Assembly (NCBI GenBank): GCA_026770585.1
Contig: MU646340.1
Location: forward strand, 596,715 to 660,714
Direction of reading: 5' to 3'
Length of the DNA: 64,000 bases
Source: Baffinella frigidus
Lineage: Eukaryota > Cryptophyceae > Cryptomonadales > Baffinellaceae
The position numbers and the translations under genes are program-made. How positions within the stretch are numbered: the first letter of the stretch is position 1; every line of letters starts with the position of its first letter. Below are positions 47,001 through 58,400 of the stretch, one piece after another. A model generated the notes under the pieces. That model was not told where the DNA came from, ran no database searches, and worked only from the letters and a program-made list of their open reading frames with translations.

Positions 47001-49226
47001 CGTTAGAATCAGTGTTAGATGTTAGATGTAGCGTTAGATTGTCCCAGGCGGTGCGCGCCCGCGAGAAGCTGCGTGTGCTGCTGCCAAGTGAGGGTGTGTC
47101 GCGGGTGTGCTGCAACCCTGTGATGCTTTGCGAGAGGGGCGTGCGGGTGTGCTGGGGGCGTTGTGTGCGGGTGTGCTGGAGGCGCGAGAAGGTGTGTCGC
47201 TTCCGCGTGAGGTTCAGCAGTGTCCAGCTTGTAGGGTTCAGGGTGCAGGGTGCAGGGTGCAGGGTGTAGGGTTGAGAGTGCAGGGTGGAGGGTTTGCCGC
47301 AGGCGCGTGTGGTGCGGTACCGTACAGGCTCAACCTTCACGCGGCAGCATCTCACGCTATTGCCTGTGGCACTACCTGGCGCAGTCTGGCACGTTTGTGT
47401 TGGTCGGCTTGTACACCCCTAACAAATGCATGGTATGGGGAGCAGGTGTGTGTCGAGGATGCGCTGATCATCAAGTTCAAGGCCGACTCCCTCATCGGCA
47501 GCGTGGCGCTCTTCGTAGGTAAACACAAAACACTAAACCCTGAACCCTGAACCCTGAATCCTAAACCCTAAGCCCTAAACCCTCAGCCCTAATCCCTAAG
47601 CCCCAAGCCCCGAACCCAAAACCCTAAACCCTAAACCCTAAACCCTAAACCCTAAACCCTAAACCCTAAACCCTAAACCGTAGGCAACGGCGACTGCCCA
47701 CGGCCAACGGCGCAGAAGCACACGTGGAGCAAGGGCGGGTTCGAGGCAATCACCATCTTCCACCTGGATCGCAACTACACCCTTGGGTGCGCCCCCCCTC
47801 CCCGCGTCCTCCTGGTGGCCTCTACTGCAAACCTCCACGCAGTCATTGCTTTGAAAGGTGCCTCCAGCAGACACCGTTTACAACCTTTTACTACGACTTA
47901 GGGCGCGACCGGCCACCCTTGAAAGTCCAAACCACGTTGATCGGCACATGTAAAATACACGTAGACCAGCAGCTGCTTTTTTTACCCAAATTGGTTGTTA
48001 AGCGAAGGAGGAGAAGGAGGTTGGCTACCGTAGGTGGCAGCCACCGTGGCGCTCCCCCCCCCCCCTGCGTCGGTAGGCCCTCGTGCTACCACCACCCTGG
48101 ACCCTACGTGCAACCCGTTTGCACTCCGGCGTGGTGCAACCCCTGTTTTGCGTTGAAGCAAGAGTGGTGGGTGTGGGAGAGTTGGGCGGGGCTGGACACG
48201 GGGAGTGCGGTGGCAGCGCAGAACCTGGGTGGCCCTCGCAAGAGAACCTGGCTCGCCCTCCGCAGGAGCACACGGCGAACGCACGCGCCATCTGGCCCAG
48301 GCGCCCTGGTTGGTATGGGACTCATCACCTAAACAGTACGGTGGGGGGGGGGCTCGTAACCAGACCTAACCATTGCCTCCTGGCAGGTATGTGTACCTCG
48401 CGGTGCAGTGCGTCTCGCCCGAGACACGCTACCGCATCACCTGTTCGTACATCACCGACGTCGAGAACGCCGAGGTCGTCGAAGAGACCAAAAAGACCCA
48501 GGTCCGCCCCCCCCTGCCCTGTCTGGGGATAACCCCCATGTAGGCATAGCCGGAGTGACTTTACACAAGTCATGTTCTATCCCTTGAGTGCCCAGTAGGC
48601 TCATACGCCCTACGGTAGGGCCCTAGGACGTGCCTACGGCGAGTCAGGGCGATTAATCGCCCGTCCGCCACTTAAGGGATAAGTATCCTGCCCTCGGTGC
48701 TCATCGGTGCTGGGAGGGACGAGAGACGTCTCTGGTAGGGGCGGTACGGCAGGGCACCTACTTGCGCACGCCTGCGACGCCGAGCGTGTCGCCACCTACA
48801 GGGCCGCCTAGCTTGCCAGACAGCGCCTCCTCCCAGGACCCTGCATGCTCACTAGGAAGGGGGCGTTGTCTCTCAATCGAGGTACCTCTGCTCTGCTCTG
48901 GAGAAACCCGTATGTAGGCCCTCGCGCCCTCTCTCTCTCCCTCGTGCGCTCGCTTCGTGTGTCGGGACCGTGTGCGCAATGGCATGACATTGACGCTGGT
49001 GGGCGAAGTGAGGGACAGCCGTGAGCAGTTGGTGCGGAGCAGTTGGTGCGGCCAACAATTTGTAACGCGAAAGGTGTGTGAACAGGAGGACGAGGCATTG
49101 GAGCGCGCGAAACTCCGCATCGACTCTCTGCTCAAGAACAAGCTCGGCGCACGGTCCGCGGACTTCATCGAGAAGTATAATATGCTGTACAGCAAGGACA
49201 AGTTGGCTGTGCCGCCTAACCCTTGA
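38062..49226 (+). CDS. Ankyrin-repeat, coiled-coil protein with a C-terminal beta-rich module (910 aa)
   Basis: Seventeen exons join in phase: 38062-38163, 38429-38709, 38857-39493, 39786-39877, 40092-40158, 40882-40972, 41796-41908, 42673-42915, 43904-44059, 44674-44763, 45482-45631, 46026-46112, 46747-46938, 47446-47518, 47684-47786, 48387-48501, 49086-49226. Residues 35-127 hold about three ankyrin repeats (GNTALHWCYAKSHTFLADYL). An acidic Ser-rich linker follows to about 340. From about 395 to 703 the chain is Glu/Lys/Arg-rich, predicted coiled coil (for example RVERHFSK, KHVERLLEKE). About 705-865 is beta-rich (QYHWYKVCVEDALIIKFKA, ALFVGNGDC, YVYLAVQCVSPETRYRITCS), reminiscent of bacterial pre-peptidase C-terminal (PPC) domains. 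No enzyme motif is seen. A cytoskeletal or flagellar scaffold is a guess. Intron 11 (45632-46025) appears to use a GC donor. Confidence 0.82.
39503..39633. mobile_element. Family 3 element (AGCTCTGCCT inverted ends) in ankyrin-gene intron 3
   Basis: It begins CTAGCTCTGCCTCAGTCGGG and ends GGCAGAGCTAG, with an inner GGTCTCCTCGTTTTGAGGAGACC hairpin described by its arms GGTCTCCTC/GAGGAGACC. The left end is about 10 nt after the exon 3 donor. Confidence 0.7.
40360..40465 (+). mobile_element. Family 2 dispersed repeat in ankyrin-gene intron 5
   Basis: It matches the copies at 5957 and 34105, including the upstream TTTCCGTTACCTTATCCG and the downstream GGGGTTATTCAAAATCCC. It is on the plus strand, the sense strand of the host gene. 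Confidence 0.7.
41290..41795 (+). repeat. Telomere-like array in ankyrin-gene intron 6
   Basis: CCCTAAA-type units occupy about 41290-41645 and 41710-41790. Between them GCAGAGTGACATCCGGTGGG plus ATGCAGCAGGCAAAGG looks like an exon fragment: GCAGGCAAAGGGG there mirrors the real exon 7 acceptor ACAGGCAAAGGGG at about 41794. Using it would break the frame. Confidence 0.8.
42960..43480 (+). repeat. Telomere-like arrays with an embedded copy of exon 8 end
   Basis: CCCTAAA/CCCTGAA units surround 43183-43248, which repeats the last 65 bp of exon 8 and its donor (42851-42915) with only about one mismatch in the coding part. TTGCCCACGCGCCTGCTTTA-like DNA follows each copy. Other arrays in this gene are at 38715-38850, 44780-45090 and 47525-47683, all sense CCCTAAA. 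Confidence 0.85.
44066..44187. mobile_element. Family 3-like element in ankyrin-gene intron 9
   Basis: CTCTGCCCGAGTTTTTTTCTGGCTCG at the left is matched by CGAGCCAGAATAAAACTCGGGCAGAGCTAG at the right (each cut here to CTCTGCCCGAGTTTT and AAAACTCGGGCAGAGCTAG). The long stem makes a foldback of about 120 bp. It starts about 7 nt after the exon 9 donor. Confidence 0.75.
46338..46465. mobile_element. Family 3-like element in ankyrin-gene intron 12
   Basis: It contains GGTCTCCTCAAAATGAGGAGACC arms (GGTCTCCTC/GAGGAGACC), as in the 39503 element, and ends CAACTGAGACAGAGCTAG. The left arm is less clear. A separate dispersed repeat (copy of 36405-36500) lies just before it at 46225-46322. Confidence 0.55.
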
Positions 49227-50013
49227 GATGCTGGATCGTACCAGGGGGTCCCTTCCACTCACCAGCCACCGGTTCCTTCGAGAATCGGTCCATCTACATG
49301 TCAATAAAGGAGGTTTCTTCATACAGGCCTCGTTCTTAAGAACACCGACCGACCGTCTTCGTGCGGTGTCTTGCCTTTAAGAACACGGGGACCGGCCGCT
49401 TTGCATTTTCTTAATTTCTGGAGTAGAGGAAACGGAGACCGGCCGGTTTTCCTCGCGGTGTGCTTGATTTAAGAAAACAGCAACCGACCGACCCTCGAGC
49501 ACAGGTGTTCGTAGCCGAGGTACCCCTGTAATCGATCCCCGTGCAAATTGCAAATCTGTTCGCCAGTAACGTGACCATCTCTCCCGGAAATCGGGGGGGG
49601 GGGCACGGTGGCTGCCAAGTGGTACGTTGGGAATCAATCACACCTCAAGGACCCAACGGGACTGACGCTTGTCCCTGCGCCTCTAGCTAGAGCGCTGGGG
49701 GGGGCTCATCAGAAACACACGCGTGACATGTGCTTCCTGTCTTGGCTGTCGGTTGCCGCGCGCAATAGAAACAAGCTGCTCGCACAACAAGCCTACGGCG
49801 TGCAGGTCAACACATTTATGGGGGAAATAGGCCGCATGGGGCCCCTCGCCTTTAGCACCTTTAGGTTTATTGATTCCCAAGATCAGTGACCACTGGATAC
49901 AGCTCAAGAGCTGGTACAGCACAGCCGAGTTAACGGGTAGCTCTTCAGAACACGGTATCGGCATCTATGATTTCACATAATCTTCCCCCGAGGCTACATG
50001 TCTTGCAGATTTG
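49227..50013. repeat. Intergenic DNA with dispersed repeats
   Basis: Repeated ACCGACCGACC motifs lie at 49340-49500, including CCGACCCTCGAGCA and GGTGTT, matched at about 60625-60650. A lone MITE end CGAGGTACCCCTG is at about 49516. ACAGCTCAAGAGCTGG with GAGTTAACGGGTAGCTCT at about 49907-49943 is repeated at about 50940-50990. No gene is supported. Confidence 0.5.
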
Positions 50014-50195
50014 TGACTTTTGTAAAGCGATCTTCCTTTCAAAGGCGGAGTTCCCCTGCAAAATGGCTCCAAGTCTGGCACCAGATTTTTGGAGAGCAAA
50101 TTTGCACGGTCGCAAAATGACAGAGCGGGATGAGAGTGTAGGGCAGCCGATCGAAACGGATGGGGGGGCACATGCTGGCTGCCTGCGAGGTTGTT
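50014..50195 (+). pseudogene. Partial copy of the CRAMPED-like gene's promoter and start
   Basis: GCGGAGTTCCCCTGCAAAAT, GGCTCCAAGTCTGGC, then a start-region match GCAGCCGATCGAAACG and CACATGCTGGC-TGCCTGCGAGG parallel 52370-52545, the 5' flank and first about 20 codons of the CRAMPED-like gene. In this copy the start codon is AAAATGACAGAG followed by a shifted frame, and homology ends soon after, so it is a 5' gene fragment. Confidence 0.75.
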
Positions 50196-51164
50196 TGATA
50201 CTTGGTGCTTGGTACTTGGTTCGCATGGGCCCGCCTTGGAGCAGGACCGTGGGGTTATGTTGCATAGGGTGCATAATTGCCATGTCTTTGGAAATTCATC
50301 ACCAGAACAAGGTCTCAGACCACGCAAACACTATTATTTTGGACTCGGACGCAGCATCTGTGCTTTGTATTACGGTATCACACTCACAGCTTTTATGCTG
50401 CGTATTGCAGTATTACATTCGCATCTGACTTCTACCTAAATAAAAACATAGACAATAAAACTGGGGGGGGGGGAGAGAAAGGGAGGAAGGGTCAATGGTG
50501 TATGGTGGGTGTAGGGTTTGGGGTTTGGGGGTTTGTGGCTAACCCCTTTCGAGGAATAGTGCCACGCGGGGCACAGCACGATGCGGAAAACTGATTGCAT
50601 TGGCGGTATACATTGTGAAGGAATTTCGAAGTGGCCATCCTGAGTAATCCAGAACCGTCAAGAAGAGTAAAATCGTCCCACGGGTTCAAACGTTACAGCC
50701 CTGAGCGTCCCGATGCCAACGGGCCCACCTCGAGACTCTAAAACCTCGCCGCATCCCATTATCTCAGCCCATTAATTTTGTGCCAAAGGAGTTCGTTTGG
50801 CAAAAAAAATGGCAATTTCGAGGCCTGCAACTTTGCAAAAGGGACCCCTATGTCACAGCGTGCAGGTAAGCATGTTTCTAGGCAAGCTAGGCTGCGTGGA
50901 CCTTCACACCTGATTCCCAACAAAACTGTCCACAGGATATACAGCTCAAGAGCTGGCACGGCAGAGTCGAGTTAACGGGTAGCTCTTGTGTAGGATGGTT
51001 CCTAGGAGGGAACGTCATCTAATATTTTACAGAATCATATAATCTTTTCCGAGTCTAGGATCCTACGCGATCATTCTCTAGACATTCTGATACGCGTCTT
51101 GCAGATGTGTCATTTAGGTCCTTTAGGTTTTAATTTTGCCCAACATACAGCCCTTACTCGATTA

Positions 51165-51345
51165 CAAGGTCACACACTTTTGAGCAGTCAGTGTGTGTGA
51201 CCTTAAATTGAAGGTCCACAGGAAAGCAGTCAGTGTGTGTGACCTTAAATTTAAGGTCCACAGAAAAGCAGTCAGTATGTGACCTTAAATGACCTTAAAT
51301 TCAGCAAGGTTTGCGAACGACGAGTGTGTGCGGACCTTGAATTCA
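51165..51345. repeat. Array of palindromic CCTTAAATTTAAGG units, left block
   Basis: The unit GCAGTCAGTGTGTGTGACCT, then TAAATTTAAGGTCCACA, repeats about four times. Each has the near-palindrome GACCTTAAATTTAAGGTC. A second block in the same orientation lies at about 51885-51985. The two blocks flank a minus-strand ORF of about 320 bp. Confidence 0.75.
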
Positions 51346-51395
51346 GTACATCTACATGTACAACCAAGACACGTTATCAGTTCGGCTGTCCTTTA

Positions 51396-51716
51396 TTAGA
51401 CCCGTGCAACCTTCCTTTTCCTCTGAGCAAGGGGAACATCTTTCTGTGAATCCTCGCTCTCCTCCTCGCCCCCCTCCTCGCTCCCCTCCTCACCCCCCTC
51501 ATCACCACCGCCTTCCTCATCCGACGAGAGCTCGTCAGGTTCTGGGAATTTAGCGAAGTCTAGGTACTCCCTAGCGTCCTCCGGATCGTCATGAGTGTGA
51601 GAATGAACCCATGACGAGGGAAGAGCAGGGCGGAGGGCATAGGAGGCACGCTTTCTCAAGACACAATTTGTACGGCGAGTCCCGATGATTTTGGATTTTT
51701 TTATTGGGGGTTGCAT
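51396..51716 (-). CDS. Small acidic protein with basic C-terminus, unknown
   Basis: An ATG at 51716 opens 106 codons. The N-terminus is basic, followed by DPEDAREYLDFAKFPEPDE, a Glu/Gly-rich stretch and a nuclear-localisation-like end QRKRKVARV. No family is recognised. It may be the last exon of a spliced gene or a passenger between the flanking palindromic repeat blocks. The C-terminal KVARV also ends the protein at 12775. Confidence 0.4.
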   Translation of the reverse strand: MQPPIKKSKIIGTRRTNCVLRKRASYALRPALPSSWVHSHTHDDPEDAREYLDFAKFPEPDELSSDEEGGGDEGGEEGSEEGGEEESEDSQKDVPLAQRKRKVARV

Positions 51717-51884
51717 TGAATACACAGAACATGTACATGTACATGTACATGAATTTTTTCAACTTGCACCACTCGGGAACCCAGTTTTTCCTGAGAAATG
51801 TTGACATTTTTTTGGAACCCAAAAATCGCCAGCTCATTCTCCGAGGGGGTAAGCACTGTAAAGACCATTTTTTTTCGCTGTTGT

Positions 51885-51985
51885 AAGGTCACACACGAAA
51901 AGCAGTCAGCGTGTGTGACCTTAAATTTAAGGTCCACAAAAAAGCAGTCAGTGTGCGGACCTTAAATAATTAAGGTCCACATCAG
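51885..51985. repeat. Array of palindromic CCTTAAATTTAAGG units, right block
   Basis: It contains AAGCAGTCAGCGTGTGTGAC, then CTTAAATTTAAGGTCCACA, and a second unit with AATAATTAAGG. It has the same unit and orientation as 51165-51345. Confidence 0.75.
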
Positions 51986-52484
51986 GGTGTCCAGTGTGAG
52001 TAACGGCTGTATGCCAACGACACGCCCTTTCGTAGAAAGGACTGCAGAGAAAGCGTTTTTGCTTTCGGATCGCGTTTAGCTTTCCAGTGCAGAGGCTCGT
52101 GAAGAGGGGATAAAGGGTTGGTTCTCTTGGGGGGTTTGATTGCTTCCAAAATAGGAGCGCGCCCGCACACACACCGAACCACAAGTCAGCCTTTATGAGG
52201 CTCATGGTATCCCATGGCTGAAGTATAAGAGCTGCAGACACGGATACCCCACAAGGTGAGAGGGATTGTGTGTGGGGGTGAGGGGGATCAGCCAGAGTTG
52301 CTTTACATAAATGTTGTAAAGCAGCTCGACCCCTAAAAGCCAGCCAAAGTGAGAGACTTTTGTAAAGCGATCCATGTGACCTTTATGTAAAGCGATCTCC
52401 CTTCCGAAGGCGGAGTTCCCTGCAAAATGGCTCCAAGTCTGGCGCGGAATTTCTGAGAGGAAATTTGGACGGGTAAACCACAAA

Positions 52485-55400
52485 ATGTCGGAACGGGAGG
52501 GGCAGCCGATCGAAACGATGGGGGAGCACATGCTGGCGGCCTGCGAGGACAGCCGCACGCACATGGGCGCCTTCTTTCCGATGGGTGCGCCGTTCGTGGT
52601 GCACCACGCCGCCTCGGAGCAGTCCAACCACGGGATGCTACTCGATGAGGACCTTTTCCACGGATCGCTAGGCGGGATGTCCATGGGGGGCATCTTTCCA
52701 TCGGACAACAGCCGAGACGCAACGGCCGTATCAAACTCGCTCGGGCCCTGCATGATGGACTCGCGCGACTGCCACTCGTTCCCGGGCCTCATGTCTCCAC
52801 CACAGCGTTCGCGCCATGTTCCTGTCGCCGTCGAGGCGGTGTTACGTGGGCCAGCCAACGCTCCACGATCCCAGCCTGCGACGATCGCTACTGTGGCGCC
52901 TCCCGTTGCCTGCCATGCTCAGCAACCGCAACCACGCACGACTCATTTCCCAATCTCAGTCATGTCTGCGCCCGCAGCCACTCCCGGCGGGCCCATGCCC
53001 ATCAAAAGCGAGACGGAGAAGGCGTCGCGGGCCAGCCCCGACGGGGAGACCGGCGAGAAGAAGCCTTCGGGGACGTGGACGGCGGAAGAGAACAGGATCT
53101 TCTTCGACGCGCTGCGAACGCACGGGCGCTCCTTCGACAGGATCCTCGACGAAATGGGCGCCACCAAAACGCGCGAACAGGTACTCCTCTCTGCGCACAT
53201 GAAGGCCAGCTGCAGGGGCACTTATTCAACCAACGCGCCTTGAGTTTGCCATGAGCACTGCCAGCGTGGTAGGAATCGGCGTGGGGCTGGCTGTGGAATG
53301 GTGCCTGACCGTTGCTCTGTGCAGGTGCGCTGCTACTACTATCGTGTCATCAAGAAGATCAATCAGGTGCAGAAACCCCCCTCTCGCCTCCCACTTTCCG
53401 CTCCCTTCTGCGTGGCTCGTCCTGGGGTCGCGGTTGGGGCATCCCCGCACGCTCTGAGCTGACAGACGCGCCTGGTTGGCCATGGCAGATCATCGAATCG
53501 ACGGGCGCCAAGATCGACAAGGGAACGGGCGCGGAGGGCAGCGGGGTCATTGAAGCCATGCTCTGCTGGTGCCCCCCTTCGACCCCACAGCGCCTGCCTG
53601 ACCCGCACGGATATTTTGCGTGGCGAGAGCGCAGGCACACGCGTGTCTTTGGGCGTGAGTTTGCGGCGCGCTGTTTTGAGCGCGCGGGAAAAGGTGCAGC
53701 ACAAGCGCAGCGCGTTGACGAGGGGCACGCGCGGCAGGTGGGGGTGGATGCACACAGGGAACGTAGAGGACACCTCGATATCCCTGTTCAAGAAGTCGGC
53801 GTCGATCGCCCTCGACGAGCGGCAGGCGGCCGACTTTGCGCAGACGCTCTTCGCCAAGTCGGCCGCCAAGCCCCACTCCCTTGAAGATCCGACTCTCACC
53901 GCCATGCAGATCTCCACCGCCACCGCTCCCGTGCTGGTGCCCGCCACTCCGATGGTGGCGGCGGAGGTGGCGGTAGTGGCTGTCAAGATGGAGCCGGGGG
54001 TGGCGGCAGTACAGGCAGAGCGTGCGGGGGGGGGGCACGCGGTTGCCAAGATCGACTTCGAGGCTGCGGCCAACCCGCCCAAAGCCCAGCAAGGTCGCCT
54101 CCCTCCCATGCACGCAACCACCCTCGCGCCCCCGTGCCTCTCCTCCCGGGTTCCGGCTTGCGTTGCCCCTCTCTGTTGCGGCACTGGCATTAGTAGTAGG
54201 CTCCCTGTAGGTGCCCTTGGGTTCACGGCAGGAGGCGCGAGTCTGACGGAATGTCGCGGTGCCAGCAGGTGCGGGCGTGACGCCCTTGAAAGCCTTCCCC
54301 GTCAACGCAAAGCTGGAGCCGTGCCCCATCGTGCCCCTGGCGCGACGAGACGCGGTGGCTGCAGGGGTGGCACCTCCGCTGCAGGTGGAGACGACGCCCG
54401 GGCGCAGGGACGGGCAGAGGGACGGGCAGGAGACGGTTCTGGTGGGGGAGACGCCTCACCGCGAGGAGCGCCTGTCGTTGGCCATGCAGTCACCTTCAGG
54501 TCCGAACCCTCTCCGGGGTCCTTGTGTCTCCACTCCTCCTTTCCCGCCCATTTTTCATGTGGGGCTTGCGGTGTTGCGACGACGGGCCACGCGGTGTTGA
54601 GAGCACCAGAGGCTGAACCTTGATCGATTGTGAGCAGGGAACTCATCATCGGGGTTCAGCATCGCCAACTCCCCGAACACAGGCTGTGGAAGTGACTCCA
54701 GCGTCTCAACGTTGAACCCCTCCCCCACCCCCCATCAACAAACCGCCCCCCTGCACCCCTGCCCCGAGCCATGCAGCGCCTGCATCAGAGCTTCAGAGCT
54801 TCAGGGTTCAGGGTTCAGGGTGTAGGGTTGAAGCCTCGAGGTGGGTGTGGCGCGCGTCCCTGCCTGGCCCTGCCTGAAAGAAAGCTCGCCCCTCCCGGTG
54901 GAGTCTTCTTAATCCTTGTAACAATTTCCTTTTCTGAGAGCAGGCCCCTGGATCTGGCGGCATACCCGGAGTACAAAGACCCAAACTTCCGCTTCAAACT
55001 GCGCCTGATCCCGCGCGATCAGGACCTCTCCCAGCTCATCTCAATGTCTGCATCCCCCCCCCCCCCCCCCCCNNNNNNNNNNNNNNNNNNNNNNNNNNNN
55101 NNNNNNNNNNNNNNNNNNNNNNNNNNNNNNNNNNNNNNNNNNNNNNNNNNNNNNNNNNNNNNNNNNNNNNNNNNNNNNNNNNNNNNNNNNNNNNNNNNNN
55201 NNNNNNNNNNNNNNNNNNNNNNNNNNNNNNNNNNNNNNNNNNNNNNNNNNNNNNNNNNNNNNNNNNNNNNNNNNNNNNNNNCCAACCTCTCTCCCGACCC
55301 TTCCGGGACCTTGCCGTCGCATGCCTGCCCCTCCTCGACCGAGCATGTCCTGAAGAGCGGGGCAAGCTGTGTGGCGCCCCTTGCAGTCGCGCTTCCAAGG

Positions 55401-58400
55401 CGGGGCATGCTCGTTGGGTTGAGCGTGACGGTGCCTCTCGGTCAAGTGCCGGCGTTTCGCGCGTTGCGTGCAGTGAGGCGAAGGTGGCGTGACTGAGGGT
55501 GACTCACTTGACTGACTGACTGACTGACTGACTGACTGACTGACTGATTTGACTAAGTGACTCGGCGATGGTTGGGTGGGGGCAGCACCTACAGAAGACA
55601 TCCGTGCCAGTTGGAGAGGCCGTTAACCCAAAACCCTAAACCCTCAACCTTGTGGGCGGCAGTTGCGGCTTCAACCCGCACCTGGAGCTGACGTTGAAGG
55701 CAGCCAAGTCGATCGGGAGCGTCGTGCAACATCTCATCGACAAGTGGGGCGCCAAGGTCTGCCAGGAGCTTGTCGCGCGGACCGAAGGCAAGCCGGGCCC
55801 CGGCAAGGTCACGTTCCAGCTGCATTCGACGCGGCACCCGACGCACCAGGGGTGGGGCCCCAACGAAAAGAACACCACGGCCGCGGAGGTGTTTGTCTTC
55901 GCAGGGCGCCCGGACCTGTTCCGCCTCCAGTACACGCTCGTCACCGAGCCCGCGCCCCCCGCCACAGCCAAGCCCGCCGCCAGCGCTGCGGCGCCTCCCG
56001 CCGCGGCATCCTCCTCGGCGCGGCAGCCAGCGGCCGCTGCGCCGGCGGTGTCGGCTGTCGACTCGCCTTCACTATCTGTTCTGGCTGAGACGTTCGTGCC
56101 GTTCCGGAGCCATCACGTGAAGGTGGAGGGTGCGGACTCGGCGTCGCAGGGCGCGACGAGCGTGGGGGGGGGGCAGCAGCCGGCGGGGCTCGACTTGACG
56201 TGCACCGAGGAACTCGACTTCAGCGACGTGCAGGTCCGTGCCGCCTCTCGCAACTGCCCTTGCATGCCCCATGCTGTTGCACGCTTCGTGTACGCTCATC
56301 CGTGCATCATTTCCCACAAAGCGGAGAGCCCACTGTCGTTGCAACTGCTGCCAGCAATTGCTTCTTTTTCTGGACTGGAGTGCGCCCTGGCAATCCCCAG
56401 TTTGCCGCTGCTTCACCTTAACTCTAGACCCTACACCCTGCACCCAACACCCAACCTACATCCGAAACCCGAAACCCATACCCTAAAACCTAAAAACTAC
56501 AACCTGAACTCTGAACCTTCAACCCTGAACCCTACACCCTGAACCCTAAACTCAGAACCCTACACGCCCAACCCTAAACCCTGAAACCCTGAAACCGTAG
56601 ACTTTAAACCCTAAACCCTGAACTCTAAACTGTAAACCCTCAACCCTGAACCTTGAACCATAAATCCTACACCCTACACCCTACGCCTCACACCTTACAC
56701 GTTTCCTCCCTACACCCTGAACCCTGCCACCCTGAACCTAATCCCTAAACATGAAACCCGAAACTCTCAACCCCAACCATCAACTCTCAACCCTCAACCC
56801 TCAACACTCAACCCTACACCCTACACGTTTCCTGAAACCTACTCCCTGCAACCTACACCCTTCAGCTTAAACCCTCAACCCCAAGCACCCAACCCTAACA
56901 CCCTAACCCTCAAACCCTAAACCCTAAACCCTAAACCCTGAACCCTCAACTCTAAACCCTCAACTCTAAACCCTAAACCCTGAACCCTCAAAGCTAAACC
57001 CTAGACCCTAAACCCTAAACCCTAAACCCTGGACCCTAAACCCTGAACCCTAAAACCTAAACCCTGATCCCTGAATCCTAAAACCATGACCTGAGCCCCA
57101 AGCCCCAAATCCTCAACCCTATACCCTCAGCACTAAACACTAAACACTCAACCCTAAACCCTGCACCCTGAACCCTGAACCCTAAACCCATACCCTGAGC
57201 CCTAAGCCCCAAATCCTATACCTTAAAACCCCAACGCTGAACCCTACACCCTAAACCCTGAACCCCAAATCCTATACCCTAAGCCCTAGACCCCACACCC
57301 TAAACCCTACATTCTAAACCCGAAACCCTGAACCCAAACCCCCAAACCCCAAACCCATACCCTGAGCCCTGAGCCTTAAATTCTATACCCCAAACCCTAA
57401 ACCCTAAACCCTCAATCCGGAACCCTGAACCCTAAATCCTATTCTCTCAACCCTTAACCCCAAATCCTACACCCTAAACCCCAACCCTGAACCCTAAACC
57501 CTAAACCATGAACCCTTAACCCATACCTTGAGCCATAGGCCCCCAATCATATGCCCTAAACCCTAAACCCTACAACTCTACACCCTAAACTCTAAACCCT
57601 AAACCCTAAACCCTGAACCCTAAACCCTAAACCCTGAACCCCAAACCCTGAACCCTGAACCCTGAACCCTGAACCCTGAACCCTGAACCCCAAACCCTAA
57701 ACCTAAACCAGACACCCTATACCTAAACCAGACACCCTATACCCTGAACCCAAAACACCATTTCCTAAATCCCCGACCCTAAACCCAACCATCAAACTCC
57801 ACAACCTAATCCCTAAACCATCAACCCTGAACCCTGCACCTTACATGTTTGCTCAACACTGAACCCTAAACCCTAAACCCTGGCCCTAACCCCTACACCC
57901 TACACCCTACACCCTGCACCCTACACCCTGCACCCTACACCCTTCACGTTTCCCACACGCTACAACCTAAACCCTGAACCCTAAATTCTAAACTCTAAAC
58001 CCTAAACCCTAAACCCTAAATCCTACACCCTAAAACCCCTTAACCCTTAACCCTAGACCCTAGACCCTAGACCCTCAACCCTAAACCCTCAACCCTAAAC
58101 CCGAAACCCGAAACCCTTAACCCTACACCCAACCCCTAAACCCTAAATCATTCATCCAGAACCCTCCAGACCCTGAACCCTGTCAACCCCAGACGCTAAA
58201 CCCCAACTGCAACGTGTGGGCACGCAGGGGTGGAGCGGGAGCTCACAATACCGAAAACTCGAGTACCAGCCTTCGCATTCGCAGGCGGCGCACGAGGGAC
58301 AGGAGGAACAGGAGGGGGGGGAGGCCTGGCCGCGAGAGGACCAGAACCTCTTCTCCTCGATCATCGAAAGCCGGGACGGCCTCCCCCCGTTCCATGAGGT

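Noticed and set aside
49300-49620. tRNA or other structured RNA gene in the ACCGACCGACC repeats
   Set aside because: No cloverleaf or conserved A/B box could be recognised. The repeats recur near 60600 as dispersed DNA.
51396-51886. LTR retrotransposon bounded by the palindromic repeat blocks
   Set aside because: The blocks are short internal repeats without LTR-like ends, and no polymerase, integrase or primer-binding site is visible.
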